A stretch of 64,000 nucleotides of DNA from Procambarus clarkii (Eukaryota; Arthropoda; Malacostraca; Decapoda; Cambaridae), in assembly GCF_040958095.1 (NCBI RefSeq), contig NC_091219.1, forward strand, positions 27,751,410 to 27,815,409, written 5' to 3'. Positions 33,301 to 45,664 of the stretch are shown here, in pieces. The position numbers were made by a program, and so were the translations under genes. The notes under the pieces are model-generated. The model made no database searches, was not told where the DNA came from, and worked only from the letters and a program-made list of their open reading frames with translations. How positions within the stretch are numbered: position 1 is the first letter of the stretch; every line of letters begins with the position of its first letter.

Positions 33301-33773
33301 AGATGATTGGATAGTCAGCAGTAATTGCAGGCTTGGGTGTAAAACAATTTGTAGATTGTGTTCTAGGAAAACCATGGTACTGAATAACCTCGCAGTTCTA
33401 GTACTTTAGATAAAGCTTAAATCCAAAAAATAAATGAATCCATTTTGATAGAATTTTTATTTTGTTTGTTATTCAAAGAGTTTGGTATAACACATGAGGC
33501 AGAGTAACTATATATAGAGGCAGGATGAACGTAGGAAAGAGCAGAGTGTAGGAACACGTACATTGGGAGTGCTGCTGTGTTGAAGGGTTATTAATTTAAA
33601 ACATTGAGCATTTAAGAGGTTAGGTGGACACTGCTTAAGCAACCAAAGGTAAGTAAACTATAGGTAATAAATATATGTTTACATGATAGTTTCCTCAGTA
33701 AATCTCAAGTGTAAATGGGAAAGAGGAAAATTATTAGATGTTTTATCTGTACATTTTTTTTATACCTGTACAG

Positions 33774-33925
33774 ACATTTATACTATAGCCACGGGGGTAG
33801 GGCTCACGAGCGATAAATATTATCCGAGACTTGGGCAACGTTTGTGGGTTGGGGGAAGACCTCGATACAAGCCTGAGTACAGTATAGACATCCTGTCCCT
33901 GACAATGGGATTATCTATGGAATAA
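33774..33925 (+). CDS. Terminal exon F (candidate): short isoform without zinc fingers
   Basis: An acceptor with a strong pyrimidine tract (catttttttatacctgtacag) ends at 33773. In phase 1, matching exon 13, the frame is open for 50 codons and ends in taa. It reads DIYTIATGVGLTSDKYYPRL, then a segment with WVGGRPRYKPEYS containing an AT-hook-like GRP core. The sequence does not look repetitive. No AATAAA is visible close downstream. It could be a real short terminal exon, a remnant of a finger exon's start, or chance. Confidence 0.4.
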
Positions 33926-34099
33926 TAACAAAAATGAATAATTTAACTATTGTAACCCTAATGTGGTTTTCTTGGGAACCCCTCGGTAGCTTCCTGTATC
34001 TATCTCGCTGAGATTGATCCATACTACAAGTTACATCAGTCGTGAGAGTTTGTTTGACTTACCAGAGACCAGAGTTAGAACCTGTGAACCAGTGAAGGA

Positions 34100-34680
34100 A
34101 ACCAGTGAAGGAAGGTTGCACACTATCAACCCCATTAAAAGCTGAAAAAATTGCTGACCCGGAGAGCATGCAAAGATCTTTTACCACTAGAATCCAAACA
34201 AACATTCAAATTATTGAGACTGCTAAAAATGTTAGATCTGTGTTCCCTAGAGTGCAGGTGGGAGAGATACATTGTAATTTACACTTGTAAAATATTAGAA
34301 GGACTGGTTCCAAATCTGCAGGCAGAAATAACACCACATGAACCAGAAGGCATGGCAGGATGTGCCCAAATAGCCCCACTTAAAAGTAGAGGTGCATTAG
34401 GCATGCTGAGAGAGAACTTGACCAACATCGAAGACCCCAAGACTTTTTATCTTTCCCTACACATAAGGGGCAAAACTGGCAGACGTTTTGCAGTGTTCAA
34501 AAGAGAACCTGACATGCACCTTCAAAGGATACCTGATTAACCAGGCTGTTACTCGTATATCAGGCTGCAAACATCCGCATCGAACAGCCTGGTTGATCAG
34601 ACTAGCAGCCAGGAGGCCTGGCCTGAGACCGGGCCGCAGTGACGTTGATTCCTGGAATCATGAACAGGTAGGCAGGTAGT
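34100..34680 (+). mobile_element. CR1-like LINE C-terminal fragment and 3' tail
   Basis: The frame at 34151-34540 reads RWERYIVIYTCKILEGLVPN and ends REPDMHLQRIPD, the typical end of CR1-type RT proteins. It continues into the tail caggctgttactcgtatatc...ctggttgatcagactagcag, which occurs in reverse at 48277-48440. Confidence 0.75.
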
Positions 34681-34965
34681 CAGTCTTACTTATATATTCC
34701 ATTTTATTTTGTGTTATTGACACATTGACTTTATTAATGCCTTTATATGGTTATTCTTGTGAATGGGTTTATATTGTTCAAACAAAGTATTTGTTCTTAT
34801 AGGTGTTATATCCACATTGGATGGAATGTTACTTTCGGTAATATTTTAATGTCTTTCATATCAAATTTATGAATTTTTCCTTTAGATTTTGAATTCCAGC
34901 TCTGAAAGTCATTCAGTTTATATTTTTGTAATTAAAATCTTTTACATTATTATATTTGCTACTCC

Positions 34966-35187
34966 TTAACACTTTTGCTGGCCCAGCGGGGCACCCAAAT
35001 CGCACCTGGAAGGTAGGCAGAGCATTCCCGGTTAGCACACAACTCAATGTTAAACTCATTCACCCACAATGTTTATACTTAATAAGCCATTGCAAAAATT
35101 TGTGCATGACACCGTTTACGTCATCCTGCATACTCCGTATTTTGGTTTTATGACGTAATATTCGGCATTAGGCAGCGAAAGTGTTAA
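34966..35187. mobile_element. MITE-like element with TTAA ends
   Basis: Starts ttaacacttttgctgg and ends cagcgaaagtgttaa, giving 15-bp inverted ends with one mismatch. It is about 220 bp long with no coding frame. TTAA ends suggest piggyBac-type mobilisation, by inference. Similar starts appear at 39528 and 32037. Confidence 0.55.
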
Positions 35188-35744
35188 TTACAGCTTAGAG
35201 GTGAATATAAGTAATCCCTCCATTAGCATATCAGATTCTCTCATCCGTGGATGGTCAGGTATGAGTAAACGGTGGAGTGTATGCATAATTACACACTCAT
35301 CCAATCCGCATCGCGTGTTTGAATTTCTACACTGTATTTCAAATTTCATCTTCAGTGGTACACTCATTCTTACACCATTGTTTTCTGTGGGGAATAAATG
35401 AGGGGAGGGGGAAAGGATGAGAAGGAAAATTAGGAGTATTAGCAATATTTGACAAAAAGGAAAATATCAAAAGAATTTTGTTTGTTCTCATTGTAATTAT
35501 TGTACTGTATTGAATTGTCATTTGACACAATTTGTCTATGCAAATATAAGACTGTCAGGGAGACAAACTCTAACATGGATTTCATTTCACAGTTAAATTT
35601 TGTACTGTATTACTGTATTTATACATTTTTTTGGTACAGAATTGTTTGAAAGAAAATACAGTTAATGGGTTTTAGTTAAATTGAAATGCCTGTGCAGACT
35701 GTTTCCCTCCGCCTCCCCTCACACTTTGTGTTTGTTCCTTCCAG
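35188..35744. other. Sequence before terminal exon A
   Basis: AT-rich and unassigned. Ends in a long pyrimidine tract (cctccgcctcccctcacac ... tttgttccttccag) directly at the exon A acceptor. Confidence 0.45.
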
Positions 35745-37033
35745 GGCGAGAATGTCTTGGGGAAGAAACAGGAGGCCGGGAGGCGGACAGGGGATCAGGG
35801 AGTGAGGATAGTGAGGAGGAAAATAAGGACTGTGATAGAGCTAAAATAAGTATATCAAAGAGAGGCATAGTAAAAGTACAGGGATATAGTAGTCTGAGAC
35901 AGAGACAAATAATGAAGAGAGTTCGTAAAGGTGGAGACGACCGTTGGCTCAGAGGATCTTACAGCTGCCCCAAGTGTGACAAAGTCTTTACCACTAAGCT
36001 TAAAATGGAGCGTCACCATCAGCACATACATCTAGGCATTGCTCCATGGACTGGAAGCCACTTGTGTAAAGAATGTGGCAAAACATTTACTCAAAAAGTT
36101 GGATTGAGGGTTCACCGGATGCACAAGCACGGTGATCCTAAACAGTTTCCTTGTCATCTGTGTCACTATGAAGCTGTAACAAAGGCCAAACTAGCAAGAC
36201 ATTTGAAGAGTCATTCAGATGATAGAATTTATTCTTGTGAATATTGTGGTATGGCACTAAAAACTACTGACACCTACAAAAATCACATGGCCCTACATAC
36301 AAATGAAGGTAGATACCAGTGTAATGTATGTAAAAAGGCCTTTCATCACAAACAGTACTATGATGATCACTATAGAAGTCACTTTGATGTGCGAGACTAC
36401 AGGTGTGATATATGCCAAACTGCATTTAAGACAAATAAATCATTACGGACACACATAAGAGGAGTTCATCTGAATGACAAGCGTATTATATGTGATATAT
36501 GTGGGGCAAGATTTATGACCAATTACAATCTGAGGGGTCACATGAAGAAGCATACACGTGCTGACCGTACAAATGCAAAATACCAATGTCAGTTTTGTTC
36601 ATATAAATTTTACAGTGATGCTGGGTTAAGTAGTCATAAACGCATTGTGCATTCACAAGAGTACCAGCCACTTCAAATTAAGGTAGAATCAGAAGCTCGT
36701 CCAGCTTCAGTAGCTTCAGTCATGTACAATAGAAGAAAGTCCAAGTCACTTCCAATGGAAGAAATTGAAAAAGAGCAAATGATGTACACTGCTGATGTGG
36801 AACACATAATCGAAGAGGGAGGGACCGAGGTCGTAGCTTACCAGACTGAGCGTTCACTGTTAGTCGAGGAAGATTGTGTTGAAGCCATTGAGGCTGTTGT
36901 TGAAGATAATGGTGAAGAGCAACCCAGACAGCATGTTAGCATCATATATGTATATCACTGTAACTATTGTGGCTCCATGTTCACATCTCAAGACCTCCTT
37001 ACTGCCCATATTAAGACATCTCACAAAGAATGA
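35745..37033 (+). CDS. Terminal exon A: C2H2 zinc-finger array (8+1 fingers)
   Basis: The acceptor ends at 35744; phase 1 matches exon 13. It encodes 429 residues and a stop (taatga-type end, tga at 37031). An acidic start (GREADRGSGSEDSEEENKD) precedes eight C2H2 fingers in tandem, from YSCPKCDKVF to YQCQFCSYKF. A spacer of about 95 residues and an isolated ninth finger (YHCNYCGSMF...HIKTSH) end the protein. Fingers have the C-x2-C-x12-H-x3-5-H form. Linkers are not TGEKP but array-specific, such as HTNEGRY and HLNDKR. Finger 2 contains GKTFTQKVGL. It is predicted to give the THAP body a DNA specificity of its own. Confidence 0.85.
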
Positions 37034-38160
37034 ATATTTAAGCCTTGGTACTCTTATCTGTATCAGATACTGTATGTAAATATTGAAATACATATTACTA
37101 GTATGTTTGTCCATATCTTTTATGGCATATTCATGATATTCACAAGTTCAATGCCTGTAAAAATGTCTAATTTTGTATGTAATTTTTTTATTTTAAGCCT
37201 TCAATGCTGTAACACTATACAGTACAGTATTTTATTTATTTAAAGATATCATTATTTCTGTAGGAACTTTATAAAAGCAATATGTATTAACAATGCATTT
37301 TATTTGTTACTTTTTAATTTTAACATACATGCATGGATGATGAAAGGATCATATATGGGTGTAACAATCTGTGTATATAAAGTGGGAAGTGAAGTGAGAA
37401 AAATGTACTATGATGGTGGAAGAGTACAGTACATGGGTATTAAAATGCAGCCGCCATCTTTTTGTGATAAGTAGTACAGTATTTTGTGCATAATGCACAT
37501 TGATAATAAGAATATCATAAATGTCCAGTAGTGGTAAAAGCCCTGTTTATAATTATTTATGGCTATGTAACAAAAGATTTTGGGTGGTACTGTATACACT
37601 CGGTTCTCCAAAGTCTGCTTAACCAAATATTTGAGTTGTCTGGCCAAAATCGGCTCCAGATAATTTTCTGCCAAACTTAACCATATTCAAGCAGAAATGC
37701 AAAGAATTTGAGATTTGGCTATTTAATGCAGACTGGCACAAAGTTGTAAGTCAAGTCCAGATAAATTTCTGGCAAAATTTTGCCGTATCTGGACAGAAAT
37801 CCAGTTGACTGGAGGTTAGGTTATGTAAATTTTCAAGAAATACACATTTCAAGGTCTTCAGTATCAAACAAGAAGACAAACTACAACAAGGTAAGCTGAA
37901 GTTTCTGTTTTAAATTAATTTTGTATTAATAGTGTAAGTGGAAATTTGAATTATGTTGATTGTGATACAAGAAATTCTGGATATTGTAATTTTGAACTTC
38001 CCATGTAAGAATTCTGCTAATCCTGATGTCTGGCTTATCCCGTGAGGGGTCCTTCCCCATATAATCAAGATAAGTAAGCTTAATCATTATATTCAAAGAG
38101 TATGATGATTTTTGATTAGTATTGTTTGATTACAGCAGTCGAATGTTAGAAATGGTATGA
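37034..38160. other. 3' UTR and spacer after exon A
   Basis: AT-rich. No canonical AATAAA is seen in the first few hundred bases. 37590-37830 contains a partly self-complementary segment (ccagataaatttctggcaaa) that looks MITE-like. No gene is seen. Confidence 0.35.
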
Positions 38161-38410
38161 TAATGATGTGATAGGTTGAGACGAGGATGCTTGCTACAAA
38201 CTGTTGTAGTCAGGTAGGACATGGTGCTGAAGGTGGCCAAAAGCAGAGAGCTTGGGTGAGGCCAACGATGCAGAGCTCGAAGGAGGGAGAGAACAGAAAG
38301 CTCGAGTAAGGCCTGGATTGGCTGTCTGCTCTGGAGGGAGGCGTATAGTATCTGGTGAGAGTTGGAACCAGACTGACGTTTGAATCTTCAACCATGTTAT
38401 AGTGGCGCCC
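38160..38410 (+). mobile_element. Possible solo LTR with primer-binding site
   Basis: At 38401 atagtggcgcccatc contains tggcgcc, the usual tRNA primer-binding word after the left LTR of Gypsy- or BEL-type elements. The preceding 230 bp would be the LTR. No second LTR or coding region is seen, so this is tentative. Confidence 0.25.
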
Positions 38411-38729
38411 ATCTGACTTTGTGCTGGACCTAGTTTGTTTTTTTATTTGGCAAGCTGATCATTCTTGGCCCGATGAGAAGCTCCAGGTTACTTCTGGTTA
38501 CCCTAAGTGATTTGTGGAAACCTTGGGGATTTGTTACAGATGTCATTAATGGCGAGTGATTATGATTGCAGGTGCCATTAGCAGTTATGGAGATTATTGG
38601 GAACTTTTGATTGCTTAGAATAAATTTTCTTAGTATGTGAAATAGCTTGGGGATAATTAAATTGGCTGCCACATTATATCTAATGTGGATGCTACAGCCA
38701 CATATAAAACCAAACCAAGTTGGTCATGT

Positions 38730-38830
38730 TAGAGAATAAAGTGACAATAACGTGGCTGAAAATGATGCGTTTCGATCCTTCTTGGACCTTTATCGTGTCA
38801 TAAAAATTTGATAAGGGTCCAGGATGAGCA
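38730..38830. repeat. Dispersed repeat scrap related to 33155-33300
   Basis: gtgacaataacgtggctgaa and gggtccaggatgagca resemble the flank and arms of the hairpin repeat near 33130-33300. Confidence 0.45.
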
Positions 38831-38861
38831 GAAAACATCACCACTTTCATTTCATATATGT

Positions 38862-39545
38862 AATTACCTAAGTGTAGTTACAAGGTGGGTGCTATGCACA
38901 TGGTGTCCTGTCTTCCTAGTACTCTTTGTCATACAACACTTTGAAACTACTGATGGTTTTGGCATTCACCATCTTTTCACATATTCCAACCATCTACCAA
39001 TCTGTTTGCAAAAGTGAGCTTTCAAACGTTTTTTTGGCAGCTTTGTTTCCTAAGTTTGAATCTTGGCCCGCTTATTCTTTAAGTTGTTGGTTACAAGAAT
39101 TCTTCTTCTTCAATTTTGTTGATTCCTGTTGTTATTTTGTTCTAGCTTCTCAACATAGCTTTTGTTTCTTGGTTCTGGAAGCTGTTCAGTTGCATGTCTT
39201 TGCTCATATTCAAGTTTATTAATGTGATTCTAGAGATATGGGCACCCTACACCCATTGCACATTTCAACTTTGGTCTCACAAGTCATGAACGATTTCTTT
39301 AATATTTTGCCATCCATGTATTTAAAGGCAATTATGAAGTTAGGAAGCATAGCATAGGCTCCTCATACAATGTTTTTATGTGGTCCTCTTGTGACAGTTT
39401 TCTTTCTAGAATCACCCCTAGATCTTTTTATCAGAATACTTCAAAACTTTTTCACATAATTTGTAGGTTGTATAGGGCCTATTTTTTCCTATTAAGCATT
39501 CCATAAAGTGGCATTTTTTCACATTAACCCTCTCGCTGCGCAACT
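38862..39545 (-). mobile_element. LINE RT fragment, minus strand
   Basis: In reverse complement the region gives the ordered C-terminal parts of a CR1/Jockey-like RT, including ANRLVDGWNI near the end and YMDG and LGV-type blocks earlier, with stops. Two related fragments lie at 56318-56540 and 56565-56900. Confidence 0.65.
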
Positions 39546-40165
39546 GTTAGTGTCAATAGCTGTCAATCCCGGTTCACAAGAAAAAATAAAAAAAAAATAA
39601 AAAAAATTGCCTTTAATATTGTTTAAATGCATTCCTTGATCATGGGGGAAAAATTGTCTGTGACATATTCTGGCAGTGACGAGGTGAGGAAGTGTGGCAT
39701 GATGCAGGCATTGAGAGAGTAGTGCTCTAGAGGCCCTTGAAACACAAACCGTAACTGTCTCTATTTTCTGCTTGTTACAACTTGTAATAAAGTTCTTACA
39801 TCTTGGGTTAATGTGTTTATGATGTATTAGAACATTGTTACAATTAAAACTTGTTCAAACGTTGTACCAACGTCGTAGTTTCAGTGTGTGTGTTTGGAGG
39901 GGGCAGTCTGCTCCAGCCAAGCCATGTGGCAGGAGCTGCCACAAACATATTATTACTTAATTATTTCAAGGTGTCTGATTGTTTTTCTATTTTTTTGCAG
40001 TAATATTATTCAATAGTGTGCAATGTGATAAATTTATATAATAATGTGTGGACCATCACTGTACTAAAAAATATGGTATGCATATTAGTGATACAATTAT
40101 TATTGTCTCAGAACAATAAAACAGTGTTTTTGATGTTATTACACTGCATATATACACTATATCTA
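39546..40165. other. Unassigned AT-rich stretch
   Basis: The left part starts ttaaccctctcgctgcgcaa and may be a MITE related to 34966-35187. The rest has no recognised content. Confidence 0.35.
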
Positions 40166-40890
40166 CACAGTGGTACCTTGGTTTACGGCTGCCCTAGATT
40201 ACAATTTGTTTGGTATATGACATCAAATTCCTTGTAAAATTTGACTTGTATTCCAAGGCAAACATTGTACACCAACGTTTGTTGATACTTGTATAGGTCG
40301 AGCGAGCTCGTGGTTCTGCTAGACGCAGGCGAGGCACGCTCAGTTTATCAGTGTCTCCTACTTAGTGATGACCACGCTTGAATTCTTTGTAAAGAATTTC
40401 ATGGTTTTTCTGCTTTTTTTTTGGTTTCTGAACAGTAAAATTTTTATTTTATATCACACTATGGGTCCCAAGAAAATCAATTGTAAAGTTCAAGCAAAGA
40501 AAATAGTTGTGTGGATGACGATAGAGGAAAAACAAGAGATCGTTCATAGTGAATGAATGTGATGTCTCACTACAGACAAGTGTTAAAATGTAGGGAAAAC
40601 AAGTGTCTTTAGACAGATTCTTAGTAAGACAAGCAAGCAGTTAGCCACAACCAGGTCCTAGTGGTATGCCTGCAATGTCATCACTGCCTGATGTTATGAT
40701 GGAAGGGGATTTCCCCTTTCAAACACTAACACCTCTCCTCCTCACCGTCTTCCATACACTAACTGGAATCCTCAATAAAGGACTCCACGTTGGATTATAA
40801 ACACTCCATGTTGAGGGGAGGGTTTGTGCACTCATCCTTGAAGTGCGAAGAACTACAAGGTTGGATATAACAACAATAACCTCGGATTGT
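40166..40890 (+). mobile_element. Tigger/pogo-like DNA transposon, internally deleted
   Basis: The left end cagtggtaccttggtttacg is a Tigger-type terminal repeat. A start-codon region reads MGPKKINCKVQAKKIVVW, then jumps to the C-terminal part (tcactacagacaagtgtt...). Most of the transposase is missing. A second copy is at 47155-48110. Confidence 0.65.
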
Positions 40891-41315
40891 GATGTTTCGA
40901 AGCTCGAAAACTGTAACAAATGTAAACGAAGCCATCATGATTGTTAAAGATGTACAGGTTCTGTAAGTGGATGAGTAGATGCTTGATGATTCCTGGAGGT
41001 CGTCTGGAGCGATCTTAAGGAGTGTTATGGCCGTAAACAGAATATTCCTTCATCTCAAACTGTCTGTACAATAATGGGTTCTTGTTCACTTGAATAACAA
41101 TATGAATGCATGTTGGGTGAATGGTTAAAGGCAGAGTTGTTGGCGTGCGGGCCGCTGCTAGCACCAGTCTTAGCAATCAAAGTTATCTCAAGATAAGCCT
41201 CACCCGTGTAGAACTCTTCAACAGGTAACCTGGGACAACAGGTATCCTATAGGATGAACAATCCAATCTAATACAGCATACATAGATGCGATAAAGCCCA
41301 TAAATTATTAGGATC
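40891..41315. other. Unassigned stretch
   Basis: No recognised gene or repeat. Confidence 0.35.
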
Positions 41316-41319
41316 ATCT

Positions 41320-41765
41320 CAAAGCTCTCCAAATGTACTCGCTAGAAAGGAGACGAGAGAGAGATATAAAATAATAATCACGTGGAAAATACTGGTGGGC
41401 CAGGTCCCAAATCTATACAGCAAAATAACAACATACTGGAGTGAACAATATGGAAGAAAATGTGGAATAGAACCAGTAAAGAGCAGGGGTGCCATAGGCA
41501 CAATCAGAAAACACTGTATAAACATGAGAGCTGCACGGTTGTTCAACATCCTCCTAGTGAGTATAAAAAATATTGCCGGAACAACCGTGGACATCTTCAA
41601 GAGAAATGTAAATACTGTAGTTTTCTTCAAGAAATGTCAGACCAATCAAACTGTGGGCCTGCGGGCCGCTCCAAGCAACAGCCTGCTGGACCAAGCTCTC
41701 ACAAGTCAAGCCTGGTCTCGGGCCGAGCTTGGGAAGTAGAAGAATTCCAGAAACTCATCAAGCAG
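41320..41765 (+). mobile_element. CR1-like LINE C-terminal fragment and tail
   Basis: Reads ERYKIIITWKILVGQVPNLY, GRKCGIEPVKSRGAIGTIR, RAARLFNILLVSIKNIAGTT and VDIFKRNVNT in order, the C-terminus of a CR1-like RT. It ends in a tail giving NSLLDQALTSQAWSRAELGK. 5'-truncated. Confidence 0.75.
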
Positions 41766-42897
41766 ATAGGTTCCAATTAATATTTCCCTTGTAGAGTATG
41801 GAAAATATTAGGATATGAATGGTAACTCATTCAATATGGCTCTGATCACATTTTAAGAATTTTCATAGATAAATTAAATATTTTGGAGAATCAGTTGTAG
41901 CAGTACAGTACAGTATATTTATTGTGTTTTAACAAATGTATCATGCAAACGCCTTTTGAAGGTCTCTCCAGCTGCAAGGAGTTTCTAGCTACAATGAATT
42001 AGGTCATGGTCAAATATGGTTCACCAAATTAAAGTTCCACTGTACTGCATTTGCAAGTTGGCCTGTGCCAAGATTTTCTTGAAATCCATCCCTAGTGGCT
42101 TGTGAGGACTTGATATTGCAGCATTTATATGCCTTCATGCTGAGAGCTTGTAATTTCCTATGCCAAGTCTGTTTTTACTTCCTTTATATTATGGGAAGAT
42201 TTGTGCATGTAAGAATATCTAGTAAGGTTTGAGTGTGCTCCGAGTTCTTTTTAAATAATCATACTGAAAAAATGCCATTGGCCTGCCATTGGTAATTGCC
42301 TTCAAAAGTACATTTTGTCCCAACTGGCCTTACTTAACTCAGTAAGATTGATATTAGGATGAGTACACTAATATATCTGGCCCCAGGCCGGTAGAAGAAC
42401 TCCCAAAAAACCCTCCAGGTATGTTCCAGGTATATATGTAGGTAGTATGTATAACTATATAGAGTATAAGTGTTTGCTGTCAGACGTTTCTTTTTCTGCA
42501 CTATAATATTAAAACTACATTCCTTATGTTATGATGCTATTGTACAAAATATCATTTTATTATTTACTTATTACTTGTTTGTATATTTAAGAAATTATAG
42601 TGGAGTGAGTAATCATTTTTATGTAGTCCTTAGTTAAATATAGAACCCCATCCAGGTTAGTAAATAGACTTAAAGAAGTCTATTTACTAGAGAACATGTA
42701 AATATTGCCACCAGGTATCTTTAATTAGAACATATACTGTAATTGGGAAAACAAAAATGTGTTATTTTTTTAAACGCTGCTACTGTATGTACATGTTTAT
42801 TTTTATGCATGCAAACCATTGTTTGCTTGCAAACTAAGTACTGTATTTAAAAGTGCCTGTTGGGTAGAGCGTGCCCTGCTGGTGTCTCAACCTATCC
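41766..42897. other. Spacer before exon B
   Basis: AT-rich, with a LINE tail scrap at about 42380-42435 (caggccggtagaagaactcc). No gene is seen. Confidence 0.4.
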
Positions 42898-42985
42898 ATC
42901 AAGTGCCCACCCCATCCTCTGTCTGACGGCCGCCTCTCATTGCAGAACAGACGCTGGCGGCTGGAGAGGCTGGGGCAGGGATAGG
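42895..42985 (+). promoter_or_regulatory. Conserved acceptor block of exon B (shared with exon C)
   Basis: About 47 intronic bases plus about 40 exonic bases are nearly identical to 51550-51640 (ccaccccatcctctgtctga, then gccgcctctcattgcag/aacagacgctggcggctgg). The finger-coding parts of the same exons have diverged much more. This may be a splice-control sequence or a gene-conversion tract. Confidence 0.6.
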
Positions 42986-44213
42986 GAGCAGCAGCAAGGC
43001 CGATGTGGAAGGTTCTGTTGACCCCGAGACTCCTACAAAACGTAAAACACTTGGGCGACGTCGGCGCCCAGAAGGAGATACAAGGTGGATACGACGGGAG
43101 CATCCCTGCCATGAATGTGACATGGTATTTAGTACCCAACGAAAATTTGACTTACACTTCAGTCACATTCACTTGGGTGTAGCACCTTGGCAAGGTGAAC
43201 ATACTTGTGCAGACTGTGGAAAAACTTTCACACAAAAAATTAGTTTGAAAGTACATCGCATGTTCAAGCACGGTGCACCACGCCGTTATCAGTGTACAAA
43301 ATGTACGTATGAAGGACCTACTAAAGAATACCTGAAGCGGCATATGAAAGTGCACACTGACGAGAGACAATTTATTTGTCCAGAATGTGGTAAAGGTCTA
43401 AAAACAGCAGAATCGTATAGAAATCACTTGGTCATCCATACAAATGAAGGTCGTTTTTTCTGTGAAGTGTGTAGTAAAGCTTATAATCACAAAGGTGCAT
43501 ATGAAGACCATCAACGCAGTCATCAAGACGATCGAGACTATGCTTGTAATTATTGTGGAGCTGCCTTCAAAGCCTATAAACATGTGGCACGACATATTCG
43601 TGCTGTTCATCTCAATGATAAGCGATTCATTTGTGATGTGTGTGGTGCTCAACACATGACAGGTTTTAACCTCAAGGGACATATAAAAAAGCATGGAGAT
43701 ATTTCAGATTTGCCTTATGTGCATCAGTGTACTACCTGTGATGCAAAATTTAGAGGGTCTGAGGGATTGAAAACACACATGCGCATGGAGCACAAAATTG
43801 TTAGCAGTAGTGGAGAACAAAACAAAATGCCAGAGGAAAAAATCATTACACCGCATCCTACACGTCGCCCCGTCCGCTTTCAGTACTCTCGCATATCGAA
43901 CAGCATGCTTGGAGAAGGCTCCTCAAAGACATACCACCCACAATCTGATTTAGAGACAATATATATTGATGGAGATACTTTTGTAGTGTGTGATGAAAAA
44001 GCATCTGATGTGGTGTATGAAGTGTATAGCACAAGCTCTGAGGAGCACAATACAGATCCTCTTGTTTCTTCAGATGAAGCTGGAGGTCAGCGTATTATTA
44101 ATGTTTTTCCATGCTCAATCTGCCACACCATGTTTACATCAGAGACTTTACTCTATCAGCACCAAAGTCAAGTTCATCCGAGTCATATAAGGAAACCTGC
44201 TTCTTCTAAATAA
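42946..44213 (+). CDS. Terminal exon B: C2H2 zinc-finger array (8+1 fingers)
   Basis: Phase-1 acceptor at 42945/42946. Encodes 422 residues, starting EQTLAAGEAGAGIGSSSKAD. Eight fingers run from HPCHECDMVF to HQCTTCDAKF, with linkers HLGVAPWQGEH, HGAPRRY, HTDERQF, HTNEGRF and HLNDKRF; an isolated finger (FPCSICHTMF...HQSQVH) lies near the end. After the array comes the motif TPHPTRRPVRFQY, shared only with exon C. Finger 2 (GKTFTQKISL) and finger 7 (CGAQHMTGFNL) keep the family register. The array is predicted to confer DNA binding. Confidence 0.86.
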
Positions 44214-44347
44214 CCCTCTTTATCCATGATCTGCACTCAATGAGGTTTGAAGCATTAATTATCTTTGTGTAATGCCCTCCATAATATGAGACATGAATTT
44301 TGACAGTTTAATTAATATTTAAGGAATTAAATTCGATCTAGTCTGGA

Positions 44348-44353
44348 AATAAA
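44348..44353 (+). terminator. AATAAA polyadenylation signal for exon B
   Basis: The first AATAAA after the exon B stop, 135 nt downstream (tctggaaataaactgg). Confidence 0.5.
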
Positions 44354-45660
44354 CTGGTCATTAGTAGACCTCAGTCAAGATTAAAAATGATGTCCATTTG
44401 TTAGTGTATGCAGATTCCATAAGCTTAAATATTGCAAGGAACGAAGTGACCATATACAGTACTGTATTTTTAGTACATGTGAAGAATAAGTCGTCCCGAG
44501 TGGTGTCTACTTGGATTGTGTGTGTTTATGCATGTTTTCAAGTTATGCAGTTAATAATCACTGCACAAAATCAGTTGCTAGTTGAAACCTTATTTATTCA
44601 ATATATTTTCAATAATTAATAATTGTGCTACTGAGCATCTGTTAGTACCTTTGCTTATTTCTATTGTTTTCTCTACTTTTAACTATCTTCTATGATTTCT
44701 TGTTTCTACTTGGCTCATTGTGTATGCTGTCTAAGGGTTAAAGTGTTCATGTTTTGACTGTCAGTTGAAAGACAACCAATCCAACATGCAGTTCACTTCA
44801 GCACATACTTTGAGCACTTCTGATGGATTTATGGCAATTGAAAACATGGGAATAATTCAACAGTAGGATTCTTTTTAATATAAGATTCTGTAACTGAATG
44901 AATAATTATGTATAATAATATATAATGACCCATGAAAAGGTATTCATTATTTATTATTGAAAAATGTACATCAGTCTAATGAATGGTATGATACATGCAA
45001 CAACAAAAATGTTAAATATACACAGTGAACATTAACATGCAAAATGTAATTTTTACTTATGGTAATGGAGGACTTACTGCAGAGAATTTATATTTGCTTT
45101 TAAACTACCTTTGAGAGGATCACCTCAGTTTTGTCACTGGTCTTCAGTCCAAATGATTAGATGACAGATTTAGCATATTTGGGCTTTCTCACTGTCACTT
45201 GGTAATGTTATCGGTGACATGCAGAGAGATGAGAACTCTGATTTCTCAAAGTTTCTCTTAACATCACTCGCATCAGAGTGGCTATAATTTGTCAGTGCAG
45301 TATAGCACGTAAATGTAAATTTACTCCCAAATTGCAAGGATGTGCAACATTGGGATAAAGTGAGTCAAATGAAATATGAAGAAACGAGAGAGATGAGTGC
45401 ACACCTGGGACTTAAGAGGTGACTAAAGGAGCCATGCACTGTATCTTCCCAGCATGTCGGTGCTCTATAGGTACAGTAGTACAAAAATAATTATGCATTT
45501 CGAGATTATTCATGAGTTGAAACTATACTGGCATAGATTTATTAATTATAGAGTATGTTTGTGAACATCATATTCAATAAATATAACACTCTCTTGTGTG
45601 TATAATTGCCTATTTGTGTTTATCATTTTGTGGTTTATATACTAAATCTCAAGCCCCATG
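44354..45660. other. Spacer after exon B
   Basis: AT-rich unique-looking sequence with no recognised gene or repeat. Confidence 0.4.
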
Positions 45661-45664
45661 ATGT

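Noticed and set aside
43152-43694. Antisense and shifted ORFs within exon B, and the similar ones in exons C, D and E
   Set aside because: Shadows of the finger-coding frame; no domain in these frames.
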